Source of the DNA: Ignavibacteriota bacterium
Lineage (GTDB): Bacteria; Bacteroidota; Ignavibacteria; Tepidaquicellales; Tepidaquicellaceae
Direction: 5' to 3'
NCBI GenBank assembly: GCA_026390735.1
Contig: JAPLFJ010000046.1
Span: 24,034-88,033 of the forward strand
Length of the DNA: 64,000 bases
Within the stretch, counting starts at the first letter, position 1, and every line of letters starts with the position of its first letter. The position numbers and the translations under genes were made by a program. Below the pieces are notes generated by a model that worked only from the letters and a program-made list of their open reading frames with translations, ran no database searches and was not told where the DNA came from. Below are positions 55,143 to 63,764 of the stretch, piece by piece.

Positions 55143-55511
55143 TTAGAATGTTCTTTTTAAAAACACACTGTCAATCTTTGACTCAATATCTGATTTTACA
55201 TAAATAAAGTATGATTTGTCTATATAACCTGATTTCTGAAAAATCAAATAATAATTAAATTCCCCTCTTGGCATACTTATTTTTGTAAAATGAAACCTGC
55301 CTGAATCATTCGTATAAAGAGTGTCAGGAATTCCATCAGCCCAGACTTTAACGTATGATAATGGCAATCGTATTGAATCATCATAAACCCATCCTTGTAT
55401 CATACCTTTATATGCCGGATCACCATTTGTTGGATTATCGCATGAATAATAAACTAAACACATCGTAATTACAGGAATCAATAGCAGAATTAAATTGTAT
55501 TTCGTTTTCAT
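55143..55511 (-). CDS. Small lipoprotein with carboxypeptidase-regulatory-like domain
   Basis: A 122-residue protein. The hydrophobic start ends in LVYYSC, a probable lipobox with Cys24; the rest (GMIQGWVYDDSIRLPLSYVK, TNDSGRFHFTKI) is a CarboxypepD_reg-like beta sandwich. It should be a lipid-anchored envelope protein. No enzyme motif is visible. It precedes the SLBB gene by about 130 nt of repeat-containing spacer, and whether it belongs to the polysaccharide operon is unclear. Confidence 0.65.
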   Translation of the reverse strand: MKTKYNLILLLIPVITMCLVYYSCDNPTNGDPAYKGMIQGWVYDDSIRLPLSYVKVWADGIPDTLYTNDSGRFHFTKISMPRGEFNYYLIFQKSGYIDKSYFIYVKSDIESKIDSVFLKRTF

Positions 55512-56005
55512 TTTATTTCTCCTAATTGCTAATTTTTAAAAGATATGACTTTATAAAAACTAATATCTCTATCGGAATTTACATTTTTTTCGATAAAAAT
55601 GAATATTTAATTAAAATCTAATTAAATAATGTATTTTTACTCTTGTATCACTTCAAAAATGGGTATAGCTCCGCTACTTAACTTACATAAAAACAATATA
55701 GTTTTATCATTATTTATATAGCTTGAATATGTTTTTTTTGAGTAAGAATTTCAAGTTAAATATTGAGTCTTTTATTAATTTATAATCACCTAGTATACTT
55801 TAAAATTTGCTTCACTGTTATTTCATTATGAATTTTGGATATTGTGTATTTTCGTTAATTATTTTAAATTAATCATATGCTAATTTTATAGAATGCTATA
55901 AATTGTTTTGAGTTGGAATGAAAATGAAGTAAATAAATTATTCCCCTTTGTTTTTTGTGGTTTTCATTTATTCTTTTAAATTTCTTTTAAGTTTTCAATT
56001 TCCAT
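55512..56005. other. 494-nt intergenic region, nothing recognised
   Basis: AT-rich DNA with no open frame of note on either strand, no repeat words and no good TAnnTTTG promoter on the minus strand. It separates the MBOAT/SGNH pair from the lipoprotein gene and may hold a promoter I cannot identify. Confidence 0.5.
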
Positions 56006-56953
56006 TTATTTATTTTCTCTTTTTATGTCTTCAATTAAATAATTAGTTCTTATGTCAGCCCCCTCTTTTGTTAAGTGGTATGGTGTGTTAAAAAGTAAGG
56101 AATCACTGAATATATACCTTGAAGGATTACCAAGCAATTTGAAATCGCTTTTTCTTAATTCTTCTTCTACTTTCAGAATTTGTTCTTTGCTGTTTTCAAA
56201 TGATCTGGCTTGAAATCCTGGGAATGTTATATATAAAAATGCACCTTTTTCCTTCACTTTAATATTAAAACTTGCTATTTCTTTAACTATTGAATAATTA
56301 AATTCTTCTGTTATGGTTCCAAATGACTGGACTTTTTCATTATGTAAATTCCAGTGTGTGATTACGTCTCCGTATTCATTATAGGATTTTAATCCGTATA
56401 ATAGGTTCTCTTTCTTATAAGCAGGAATCATATTTAGGTATTCAGTAGGAAAATAATCTAAAGGGATATATTTTGAGAATGAAAACTTTGGTAAATAAAT
56501 AAATATATTCTGCCACTGTTCCTTTCTTAATTTCATGGCGGTAACCGGTGAAACGTCAATTACTGTTCTTAATAAATTTTCACCCCCATATGCATGTGTT
56601 CCAAAAAACATATCGTATTCTGATGAAATTACAACATGATCACCTTTCTTTAGATATTGAAGAGTATTTTCCATCATATATATTAGTCCAATACTTGCAA
56701 TAACACTAGTGTTAATTGGATTCAGCCCTAATGAATCCTTTATCATTTGACTATTTAATCCAAAACTTAAATTTGAACCTCCAACAAAAATTATCCTTGG
56801 TGATGGTACGTTTTCTAATAAAGAATCCTTCGCTATTTTTGAAAACAACAAGGATTTTGATGCCCTGGGTGTCGCGGGCAAAAGAATTCCAAGTGTAAAG
56901 ATTGCCAGTAATATTGATATAAATAGTATTGTCTCAGTTAGAAATTTTTTCAT
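56006..56953 (-). CDS. Membrane-anchored SGNH-like protein, MBOAT partner
   Basis: A 315-residue protein with an N-terminal membrane helix (about residues 8-28) and a periplasmic SGNH-like domain. IIFVGGSNLSFGLNSQM supplies the serine, and the C-terminal NTPYHLTKEGADIRT has a His in the place of the Asp-x-x-His pair, with the aspartate less clear. It lies 10 nt after the MBOAT pseudogene, its presumed partner, so its function may be lost or borrowed by another MBOAT. Confidence 0.68.
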   Translation of the reverse strand: MKKFLTETILFISILLAIFTLGILLPATPRASKSLLFSKIAKDSLLENVPSPRIIFVGGSNLSFGLNSQMIKDSLGLNPINTSVIASIGLIYMMENTLQYLKKGDHVVISSEYDMFFGTHAYGGENLLRTVIDVSPVTAMKLRKEQWQNIFIYLPKFSFSKYIPLDYFPTEYLNMIPAYKKENLLYGLKSYNEYGDVITHWNLHNEKVQSFGTITEEFNYSIVKEIASFNIKVKEKGAFLYITFPGFQARSFENSKEQILKVEEELRKSDFKLLGNPSRYIFSDSLLFNTPYHLTKEGADIRTNYLIEDIKRENK

Positions 56954-56963
56954 TTAGAATTTA

Positions 56964-58536
56964 CTAAAATTGAAAATAAATAAATTTTTGTTCAGTACCT
57001 GAATATTGAATTATAAACATAATAATAACTATATAGATAACCCACCTTATAGTTTTTGTTATTCCAATACCAAAATTTTCAATTGCAAATTGCTGAGCTC
57101 TTCCAATCCACTCAAATAATAAGAAGAATAATATTATGATAATTAACAACATTGACCTTGCACTTATTTCCGGTAAAGATAATATAGATTTTGAAAATAT
57201 TCTTGAAATATATAACAAAGCATTTCCAATGGTTTCCGACCGAAAGAATACCCAGGAAAGCATTATAAGTATAAATGTGGAAAGATAATCAAATATTGCT
57301 AAAAATTTATTGTCCTTTTGAATATTCAACCTCTTTAGTAACCTTCTTCTTGGCTTTGTTGTAATATGATTTATTACAAGTAATATGCCCTGAAGAATTC
57401 CCCATAATGAAACTCCCCGCCGCAAGCAGCGGGGTATCTATTTATTATATTTGTAAAAACCTTTCGCCGCAAGCGGCGGGGAATTTACCCTAAGAGATTA
57501 AAAATGTGTAATTAGCGCCATGCCATAAACCGGATAATATCCAAGTTACAAGAATGCTTATCGTGTATATAAGAATATCAGTTTTTATAAAAACGTATTT
57601 CCCGGCTTTTAATCTTCGGGTTAGTGAATATGCTATTGGTAGAAATATGTAATCTCTAAGCCATGTTGTGAGTGAGATATTCCATCTTTTCCAGAATTCC
57701 TTTATATCTTTTGAAAAATATGGATAGTTGAAATTTTGCATTATGTTAAATCCAAGTAACTTTCCTACTCCTATTGCAATATTAGAGTATCCTGCAAAAT
57801 CAGCATATATTTGTATTGTAAAAAGAAATGTTCCCAGAAAAAGTGTACTACCATTCTGTGTTAAATAATTTGTAAAAATTGTGTTAACATTTAATGCACA
57901 ACTATCTGCAATCACAATTTTCATAAATACTCCCCATAATATCTGCTTTAGACCATCTGTCGCCTGATTATAATCAAAGACTCTCCTTTTCTGTATTTGT
58001 GGTAATAACCCTATTGGTCTGTGTATTGGTCCGGCAAGGATAATTGGAAAGAAACTAAGCGCTAATAATACATCTAAAATATTCTTTTCCGCAGAAAGCC
58101 GCTCCTGATATACATCAATTATATAACTTAGCGATAGAAATACGTAAAAACTTATTCCAAGTGGAAGAATTATATTCAGTGATAAAGGGTTAATTTTATA
58201 TCCGGTTATAGATACAAGATTAACAAACCCATCTAAAAAGAAATTGAAATATTTAAATATAACTAATGTGCCGATATTGATTACTAAACCAGTTAAGAAA
58301 ATTAATTTCTTACTCTTTTTATCTTCTTTATTCTGGATTCCTAAACCAACCAGATAATTAGATACAGTTATGAATAATAACAAGAATAAAAATCGCCAGT
58401 CCCACCAACCATAAAAGACATAACTGCTCAATAGCAATAATATATTCTGTACTTTTAAACTCTTATTGAATACAAACCAGTAAAGTAAGAATACTATTAA
58501 AAGAAATATTGCGAATGTTATTGATGTAAAGAGCAT
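56964..58536 (-). pseudogene. MBOAT family O-acyltransferase broken by a 91-nt insertion
   Basis: The first part (58536 to about 57496) encodes PLGISFYVFLSLSYIIDVY, FFPIILAGPIHRPIGLLP, YADFAGYSNIAIGVG, FWKRWNISLTTWLRDYIFLP and SGLWHGANYTFLI, then stops at 57490. The second part (57404 to 56964) resumes exactly where the family continues, WGILQGILLVINHI, and goes on to a normal C-terminus. Between them lie 91 nt with a palindromic element; 91 is not a multiple of three, so frame and stop are both affected. The second half carries a TTG that could start a separate fragment. A functional protein is unlikely. Confidence 0.85.
57405..57495. mobile_element. REPIN-like palindromic dimer inserted in the MBOAT gene
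   Basis: Two GC-rich palindromic units face the same way: CCCCGCCGCAAGCAGCGGGG at 57415-57434 and CGCCGCAAGCGGCGGGG at 57465-57481, separated by 30 nt of AT-rich DNA. They share the CCGCAAGC core and can each fold into a hairpin. The 91 nt between the two halves of the MBOAT are the net insert. The form resembles small non-autonomous palindromic repeats; no transposase gene is in the window. Confidence 0.65.
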
Positions 58537-59046
58537 ATTACTGATAGTATATTATTATTTCTTTTTCCAATTACAAATTTAGTATTTTTCAATTTTTATT
58601 AACTGTGTAGCTTTTTAAATCTTGCTCTAATTCATATTTCAGGGAAATCATTAAATCTTTCAAGTTAAATAAATATCGCAAGAGTAACTTTCACAATGCT
58701 GATATTCTTAATTAGCAAAATATTTTTTACATTCGATTTAAAATAAGGAATGCACTAACAATATGAAATGTCTTTTTAAGCAATTTTGATTGTTCTAATA
58801 ACTTCTAACCAGATAACATCATGTTGTTTCAGTTTTAGTTAACTTTCTAAATTAATTTATTGAATATTGGGGATTCTTGCATTTCTATTCGTACGTTTCG
58901 AGTGATATTAACATTTATTGGATTTAAATGATTTTGATATTCTATACAAATATTAAAACTATTTATCATTTTTATTGGCATTTCGTTAATTTCTCTGTTT
59001 TGTTTAATTGCAATGATGTTTGTCCCCATTTTTTGTATTTTGTGCA
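58537..59046. other. Divergent intergenic region, 510 nt
   Basis: It separates the minus-strand polysaccharide genes from the plus-strand radical SAM gene, so both should have promoters here. A minus-strand TAnnTTTG match lies at 58574-58581 (separate entry). No plus-strand match is convincing, no repeat words occur and no gene is seen. Confidence 0.6.
58574..58581 (-). promoter_or_regulatory. Possible TAnnTTTG -7 element for the polysaccharide genes
   Basis: The minus strand reads TAAATTTG, matching the Bacteroidota -7 consensus TAnnTTTG, 38 nt before the MBOAT start codon. A -33 TTG box is not clear. It would be the first promoter for the long minus-strand gene series. Confidence 0.35.
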
Positions 59047-60474
59047 ATGAAAATTTTGCTTGTTGCTAATAACGGTGTTTGCTTTGGAATCGATGCTATG
59101 TTCCGCGTTCCTAATCTTGGTCTGTGCTCTGTTGCCGCTAATATAGACAGAAGTATTAATGAAGTGAAGGTTGTGGACCTGGTGGCGGCGGGCAGAAATC
59201 CTGAAAAGTATTTCCTTAAATTATTAAAAGATTATAATCCCGATTTAGTCGGATTTTCTTCTATGCTCTTTCAGTTTGCAGGGACTTACAAATTTATTAA
59301 ACTTGCGAAGGCTTTTAATAAAAATATTGTTACCGTGCTCGGCGGCTATGCTGCTACTGTTGACGGCTATACTATCGCTCAAAACGATAAAGAAAATTTA
59401 ATTGACTATATCGTTAAAGGTGAAGGTGAGCTTGCTTTCGATGAACTTGTGCAATCTCTGCAAAATGGAAAAGATTTCTCAAAAGTTAATGGTTTGATTT
59501 ACAGACAGGATGGCAATATTATCCGCAATCCTCAGATCTGCCTCGCTAATCTCGATGACCTGAAGCTGCCCGACAGAGGTGCACGTTTGATTAAGAAAGG
59601 GTTCTATATTCTGAATCAGGAAGCTGATGCTGTTGAAACTTCCCGCGGCTGCGTTTATGAATGTAATTTCTGCAGTATTAACCATATGTACGGCAAAAGT
59701 TACAGAAAGTATAAGTTTGAAAGAGTTCTTGCCGATATCAGAGATGCCGCAGGCAGAGGTGCTAAATCTATTTTCTTCGTTGATGATAATATCACCCTCG
59801 ATGGCAAAAGGTTTAAGTCTCTCTGCGAAACTATTAAATCAGAAAAACTTAATCATATTAACTATCTCCTGCAGGCAAGCGTTAAAGGTATTAAAGACAC
59901 TAAAGGTCTGCCCGAAGCGATGAGGGAAGCAGGTATTACGTATGTTTTTCTCGGTATTGAAAATGCTTACGATGCTAACCTTGCCTTTATGAATAAAGAT
60001 GACCAGCTTACAGTGAAAGATACTGAAGAAGTCGTAAGACATCTGAGCGATAATAACATTAAAACAATCGGAGGTTTTCTGCTCGGTCAGCCGAATGATA
60101 CTAAAGAGTCATTAATGTATAACTTCGAGTTTGCTAAAAAGATTGGTATTGAATTGCCTGTGTTTAATATCGTAACTCCATATCCCAATACAGGTTTGCG
60201 CGAAGAATACCTTAAGGAAAATCTTATCACAAACCTCGATGACTATTCAAAGTACGATTGCTGGGAGGTGAACGTGAAAACAAAACATCTGTCTTCTCAG
60301 GAAATATACGACATCCGTCTCGATATGGAAGCACGCTACCCAATAGAATCAGGTTCATTAAAAAGAAATTTCAAAACCCATCCTTTAGTTATTATCCATA
60401 TATTAATAAGATGGCTATTCCGGAAGCCGTCGGATGTGCTGATGTTTCTGGGGATCAGGAGGAGACGTTCCTGA
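59047..60474 (+). CDS. B12-binding-domain radical SAM protein
   Basis: A 475-residue protein from the ATG at 59047 (MKILLVANNGVCFGIDAMF); an in-frame TTG at 59020 adds a sequence that does not look coding. The first ~150 residues form a B12-binding-like domain (DLVGFSSMLFQFAGTYKF, VTVLGGYAATVDG). The radical SAM cluster is TSRGCVYECNFCSINHMYG with Cys202, Cys206 and Cys209. Similar proteins methylate or rearrange inactive carbons, but the substrate here is unknown. It stands alone, divergent from the glycan genes, with higher GC than its surroundings. Confidence 0.88.
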   Translation: MKILLVANNGVCFGIDAMFRVPNLGLCSVAANIDRSINEVKVVDLVAAGRNPEKYFLKLLKDYNPDLVGFSSMLFQFAGTYKFIKLAKAFNKNIVTVLGGYAATVDGYTIAQNDKENLIDYIVKGEGELAFDELVQSLQNGKDFSKVNGLIYRQDGNIIRNPQICLANLDDLKLPDRGARLIKKGFYILNQEADAVETSRGCVYECNFCSINHMYGKSYRKYKFERVLADIRDAAGRGAKSIFFVDDNITLDGKRFKSLCETIKSEKLNHINYLLQASVKGIKDTKGLPEAMREAGITYVFLGIENAYDANLAFMNKDDQLTVKDTEEVVRHLSDNNIKTIGGFLLGQPNDTKESLMYNFEFAKKIGIELPVFNIVTPYPNTGLREEYLKENLITNLDDYSKYDCWEVNVKTKHLSSQEIYDIRLDMEARYPIESGSLKRNFKTHPLVIIHILIRWLFRKPSDVLMFLGIRRRRS

Positions 60475-60950
60475 ATTCAGAGTTCAGAATGCAGAATTAA
60501 AGAGCAAGAGCTTTTCCCGCGATTCCTTTTAAGATCATAAAGGAATGACAGCAAGTGTATAAAAGAGTTATTATTGCGAAATCCACTAAAAGATAAGAGA
60601 TATCCACGAATTACTCGAATTAGACTAATTATACTAATTAGAAAAAGATCCGCCCAGCAAGACGGCGGACACAAAGAACGTGGATTTTTTAGGGTTAAAG
60701 AAAGAGATTAGAGCAATTCAGAATGCAGAGTTCAAAATTAAGAATTACTTTAGTAACTTTCGTGAATTTAGTGAATTTAGCGGGAAATAATCTTTATCTT
60801 TTTAATCTGCTCTAATCTGTGTAATCTGAGGACAATATCTCTTGCTCTGAATTGCTTTAGTGTATTTAGTGAATTTAGCGGGAAAAAAGTTCTTGCTCTG
60901 CATTCTAAATTCTAAATTCTAGATTCTAAATTCTAATCTCAATAAAAAAA
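60475..60950. repeat. Mosaic spacer repeat block between radical SAM and KilA-N genes
   Basis: It contains ATTCAGAGTTCAGAATGCAG, GAGCAAGAGCTTTTCCCGC, CCACGAATTACTCGAATTAG, a TCCGCC...GGCGGA inverted repeat (60649-60669), TTTAGTGAATTTAGCGGGAA at two sites (about 60772 and 60868), and ATTCTAAATTCTAAATTC arrays. The same words appear in both orientations at 62885-63245. No gene is visible. Confidence 0.8.
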
Positions 60951-60995
60951 CGGGGTAAGAACTTTACAGCATTGTCAACCGGCTCTCTCCCCGTT
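60949..60995 (-). terminator. Possible hairpin terminator on the minus strand
   Basis: On the minus strand AACGGGG (rc of 60989-60995) can pair with CCCCGTT (60949-60955), and seven T residues follow the second arm, the layout of an intrinsic terminator. The loop is long (33 nt) and no minus-strand gene lies upstream, so it may end a small noncoding RNA or a read-through transcript, or be a chance match. Confidence 0.35.
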
Positions 60996-61194
60996 AGAGG
61001 TTTATTTATACTGTAACTTATACATTTCTTTCATTACTTTCAAGTTCTATTTATTATTTCATATTCACTTTTTCGCTCATTTTCTTATTTATTTTCTTTC
61101 TCATCACCCCTCTTATTTTCATATTTGCTCCGTAGTTATTCTCTCGAAACTAATTATTACATTCACTATCTTTCAATATTATATTATTCAGAAT

Positions 61195-62031
61195 ATGAAA
61201 AAGAATAAAACTATCAATGTTCAGGGAACTGAGATTATTGTTCTTTCTGAAAATAATAAGGATGATTATATCTCTTTAACTGGTATTGCTCGTTATCGTG
61301 ATTCTGAAAGAAGTGATTATATTCTTCAAAATTGGTTAAGAAACAGAAGTACTATAGAATTTGTAGGGCTTTGGGAACAATTCAATAACCCTAATTTTAA
61401 TTCCATCGAATTCGATGGAATTAAAAATCAGGCAGGTGCAAACAGTTTCTCCCTTACTCCAAAAAGATGGATTGATGCTACAAATGCAATCGGCTTAATA
61501 TCTAAAGCAGGTAAATATGGTGGTACTTATGCACATCGTGATATTGCTTTTGAATTTGCATCATGGATAAGCCCTGAATTCAAATTTTATTTTATTAAAG
61601 AATTTCAGCGTCTTAAAGAAGAAGAAAGTCATCGACTCAATTTAGAATGGAATCTTCAAAGGACTATATCTAAAATTAATTATAGAATTCACACCGATGC
61701 TGTTAAGGAAAACCTTATTCCTAAAGAAATATCAAAACACCAATCTTCTATTGTGTATGCAAGCGAAGCTGATTTATTAAATGTTGCTTTGTTCGGTAAA
61801 ACAGCAATGCAATGGAAAAATGAAAATCCGGATTCAAAAGGAAACATAAGAGATGAAGCATCTATTGAACAACTGGTCGTGTTATCAAACCTGGAAAGCA
61901 TAAATTCTGTTTTGATCAGGCAAACCGTCTCCCAAAAATCCAGACTTACTCAATTAAATGAAATCGCAATCACTCAAATGAAATCCCTGTTAGCAAACAC
62001 AAACATTAAAAAACTGAAAAATAATAAATAA
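61195..62031 (+). CDS. KilA-N domain protein
   Basis: A 278-residue protein. The first ~130 residues form a KilA-N DNA-binding domain (YISLTGIARYRDSERSDYI, NWLRNRSTIEFVGLWEQFNN, GTYAHRDIAFEFASWISPEF). The rest is helical (KEISKHQSSIVYASEADLLN, KSRLTQLNEIAITQMKSLL). KilA-N proteins occur in phages and defence or toxin-antitoxin-like islands and as solitary genes in Bacteroidota. No phage genes are nearby. It is convergent with the DUF6577 gene, with 22 nt between the two stops. Confidence 0.85.
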   Translation: MKKNKTINVQGTEIIVLSENNKDDYISLTGIARYRDSERSDYILQNWLRNRSTIEFVGLWEQFNNPNFNSIEFDGIKNQAGANSFSLTPKRWIDATNAIGLISKAGKYGGTYAHRDIAFEFASWISPEFKFYFIKEFQRLKEEESHRLNLEWNLQRTISKINYRIHTDAVKENLIPKEISKHQSSIVYASEADLLNVALFGKTAMQWKNENPDSKGNIRDEASIEQLVVLSNLESINSVLIRQTVSQKSRLTQLNEIAITQMKSLLANTNIKKLKNNK

Positions 62032-62053
62032 ACCCCTCACTTATTCACTTTAT

Positions 62054-62824
62054 TTATGCGTGTGTCCGATATCCGGATACCGTGTTTAGGAAATTATTGA
62101 TCTCTGATTTCCCACTTCTTCTGTTTGCATATCGTAACATTCGGTTTTCATTTACTGTGTACTTTTCTATTGCATCTCTGAATATATTTACCAGTTCACT
62201 TCCCTGTTGCGCCTCGAATAATATTTTATCACAATAAATATCTACAAGCATTTTCTCAATTGTTATTGTACCAACACCCTCTGCATTTTGTACAGGTGAC
62301 TCAGTTACTAATGTCTTTACTATTATTGGATTTTTACTCGTGGAAATATATTTGTGTATTGTGTCTTCGTTTGGTTCAAGATAAACTTCTTCTGACTTTT
62401 CTTTTAAAAAGTAAAAAACTGCTTCTGTTGATTTCTTTTCAACTTCGATAAGTGTATAATATTTTCCGGGTTGATGATGCATAAACTCATTAATGGCTGA
62501 TGTGCTCCATATACAAATTTTAAGAAATGGAAATTGCCGTTTTAATCTTTGGTTTAGTGTTTTTATCTTTGTGCTTATTTCAGGTTGGTATATTTTCTCA
62601 GTACTTAAATGATATTTTCCCGTTCCTATTCGGTTTATTATTCCCTGCTTTTTCAGGTTGTATATCCTCCAGTTAACATTCGATATTGAAATGCCGGGTT
62701 CTTGATTTCTGTAAAACCTGTATATATCTTCCTTTTTTAATACAGGTTTATCTGCAAAATATGCTTTTAGATTTTCTATTTTTAGTTTCTCGTTTGCGAT
62801 TTTGATTTTTAATTTAATAATTAT
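62054..62824 (-). CDS. DUF6577 / AbiEi-like protein with non-canonical start
   Basis: The first ATG is at 62482, but the same frame is open up to a TGA at 62825-62827 and encodes what looks like the N-terminal winged-helix part of the family: LKAYFADKPVLKKEDIYRFY, NVNWRIYNLKKQGIINRIGT. The C-terminal part has FMHHQPGKYYTLIEVEKKS, IVKTLVTESPVQ and EKMLVDIYCDK. I judge DUF6577, related to AbiEi antitoxins, from remembered family sequence. No ATG, GTG or TTG occurs in the extension, so ATA 62824 or ATT 62821/62818 would be the start. A full protein has about 256 residues. No AbiEii toxin gene is adjacent. Confidence 0.72.
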   Translation of the reverse strand: MIIKLKIKIANEKLKIENLKAYFADKPVLKKEDIYRFYRNQEPGISISNVNWRIYNLKKQGIINRIGTGKYHLSTEKIYQPEISTKIKTLNQRLKRQFPFLKICIWSTSAINEFMHHQPGKYYTLIEVEKKSTEAVFYFLKEKSEEVYLEPNEDTIHKYISTSKNPIIVKTLVTESPVQNAEGVGTITIEKMLVDIYCDKILFEAQQGSELVNIFRDAIEKYTVNENRMLRYANRRSGKSEINNFLNTVSGYRTHA

Positions 62825-62825
62825 T

Positions 62826-62833
62826 CAAATATA
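62826..62833 (-). promoter_or_regulatory. TATATTTG -7 promoter element before the DUF6577 gene
   Basis: A perfect TAnnTTTG match on the minus strand, with TTG 20 nt upstream as a possible -33 box. Transcription would begin within about ten bases of the ATA/ATT start candidates, so the message would be leaderless or nearly so. Confidence 0.55.
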
Positions 62834-62846
62834 CTAAACCTATATT

Positions 62847-62873
62847 ATGGCAGCAATACCATTTTACTGCCAT
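62847..62873. promoter_or_regulatory. Probable operator, inverted repeat ATGGCAG/CTGCCAT
   Basis: A perfect 7-bp inverted repeat (62847-62853 and 62867-62873) with a 13-nt centre, overlapping the -33 area of the DUF6577 promoter. AbiEi-type antitoxins repress their own operons through inverted repeats; autoregulation here is an inference. Confidence 0.5.
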
Positions 62874-62884
62874 TATTTAGTTTT

Positions 62885-63245
62885 GTGTTCAAATTCGCGT
62901 AATTCGTCCAATTCGCGTAATTCGTGGATTCCTATCTCTTTTTAGTGTCTTTCTTGTATTTAGCGGGAAAAAAGCTCTTAATTCTGAATTCCCGAAGGTC
63001 CGCCGTCTTATTGGGTGGATGATTTCTGCATTCTGAATTACTTTCGTGCCTTTCTTGTATTTAGCGGGAAAAAAGCTCATAATTCTTAATTCTGATTTCT
63101 GCATTCTAAATTCTGCATTCTAAATTCTGCATTCTTCATTCCGCGTTCTTTGTCGCAGATTCGCCTCGGAGAACGTCCGCCGTCTTATCGAAGATCCGCC
63201 CGCCGCGGCGGATTGGGTGGGTTGGGCGGATGAACTCTGAATTGC
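62885..63245. repeat. Mosaic repeat block before the HigA-like gene
   Basis: It contains AATTCGCGTAATTCGTCCAA, an exact 28-bp direct repeat at 62950-62977 and 63051-63078, inverted repeats of the TCCGCC/GGCGGA type at 62999-63019 and 63176-63230, and a tandem of GCATTCTAAATTCT (63101-63128). The block, with the promoter and operator next to it, fills the whole 62825-63265 gap. The short frame here on the minus strand is repeat text and not a gene. Confidence 0.85.
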
Positions 63246-63265
63246 TCTTAAGCTCTTCATCTTTT

Positions 63266-63574
63266 CTATATCGTCAACATAAACTTTAGTTGCCCGCCAA
63301 ATCCCTTCTCTACTATCCGTATCAATGTGGATAGTCGTATGTCCGACGCATTATTCTCAATCCTTGATATATATGATTTGTTCGTCCCGCACTTTTCTGC
63401 AAGTTTCTCCTGAGTTATGCCAAGTTTATTCCGTGCATCCTCCAGCAATGCTCCAATCTTAAATATTTCAAACTCCTGTTCCCATTTCTCTCTTTTTATC
63501 GCTCCCCTTTTTCCGTACTTCTTGTCCAGGATCTCGTCTAATGTCGTAATACTTTTAGTGCTTTTCTTTTTCAT
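63266..63574 (-). CDS. XRE-family antitoxin (HigA-like)
   Basis: A 102-residue protein with a helix-turn-helix ([20 protein letters not shown]) followed by [20 protein letters not shown]. The N-terminal 30 residues are charged. It overlaps the truncated toxin gene by 20 nt, the typical HigB-HigA order. It should bind DNA and regulate its own promoter; without a complete toxin it may now act only as a repressor or be drifting. Confidence 0.82.
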   Translation of the reverse strand: MKKKSTKSITTLDEILDKKYGKRGAIKREKWEQEFEIFKIGALLEDARNKLGITQEKLAEKCGTNKSYISRIENNASDIRLSTLIRIVEKGFGGQLKFMLTI

Positions 63575-63743
63575 TATTGTATTCTTCCTTTATTTTTAAT
63601 GCTTTAATAATTTCTTTCTTTGGTGTCTTTTCCGTCTTCTTCTGAAATGCATTCCCTATAACAATAATTTTGTCCCTGTCAAAAAACGCAAATATTCGAT
63701 ATATATTACTGCTGACTTCAACTCTCACTTCATATACATGCAA
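63555..63743 (-). pseudogene. HigB/RelE-like toxin lacking its N-terminal half
   Basis: The frame encodes VYEVRVEVSSNIYRIFAFFD, DKIIVIGNAFQKKTEKTPKK and [12 protein letters not shown], the second half of the HigB/Gp49-like toxin (usually about 110 residues). It starts at TTG 63743 only by default; three codons further the frame ends in TAA, and the DNA beyond about 63765 is repeat words, not toxin sequence. The catalytic C-terminal basic residues are kept but the fold is incomplete. Confidence 0.7.
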
Positions 63744-63764
63744 ACCAGAATTTTAATCTCTAAG

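Noticed and set aside
57446..57453. TATATTTG promoter match on the plus strand within the palindromic insert
   Set aside because: A chance match is likely in AT-rich DNA and no plus-strand gene follows.
57405..57495. Intron or programmed frameshift joining the two MBOAT parts
   Set aside because: The insert has a stop, is not a multiple of three and carries a palindromic pair found in mobile small repeats; no splicing or slippery signals are visible.
58847..59047. Open frame of 66 codons opposite the start of the radical SAM gene
   Set aside because: No recognisable domain, overlaps the start of a clear gene on the other strand, and composition is that of AT-rich noncoding DNA.
61195..62031. 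Prophage indicated by the KilA-N gene
   Set aside because: No integrase, capsid, tail or terminase gene lies within the window.
62889..63104. Open frame of 71 codons on the minus strand
   Set aside because: It is entirely repeat-word text; the apparent peptide is the translation of direct repeats and shows no protein-like pattern.
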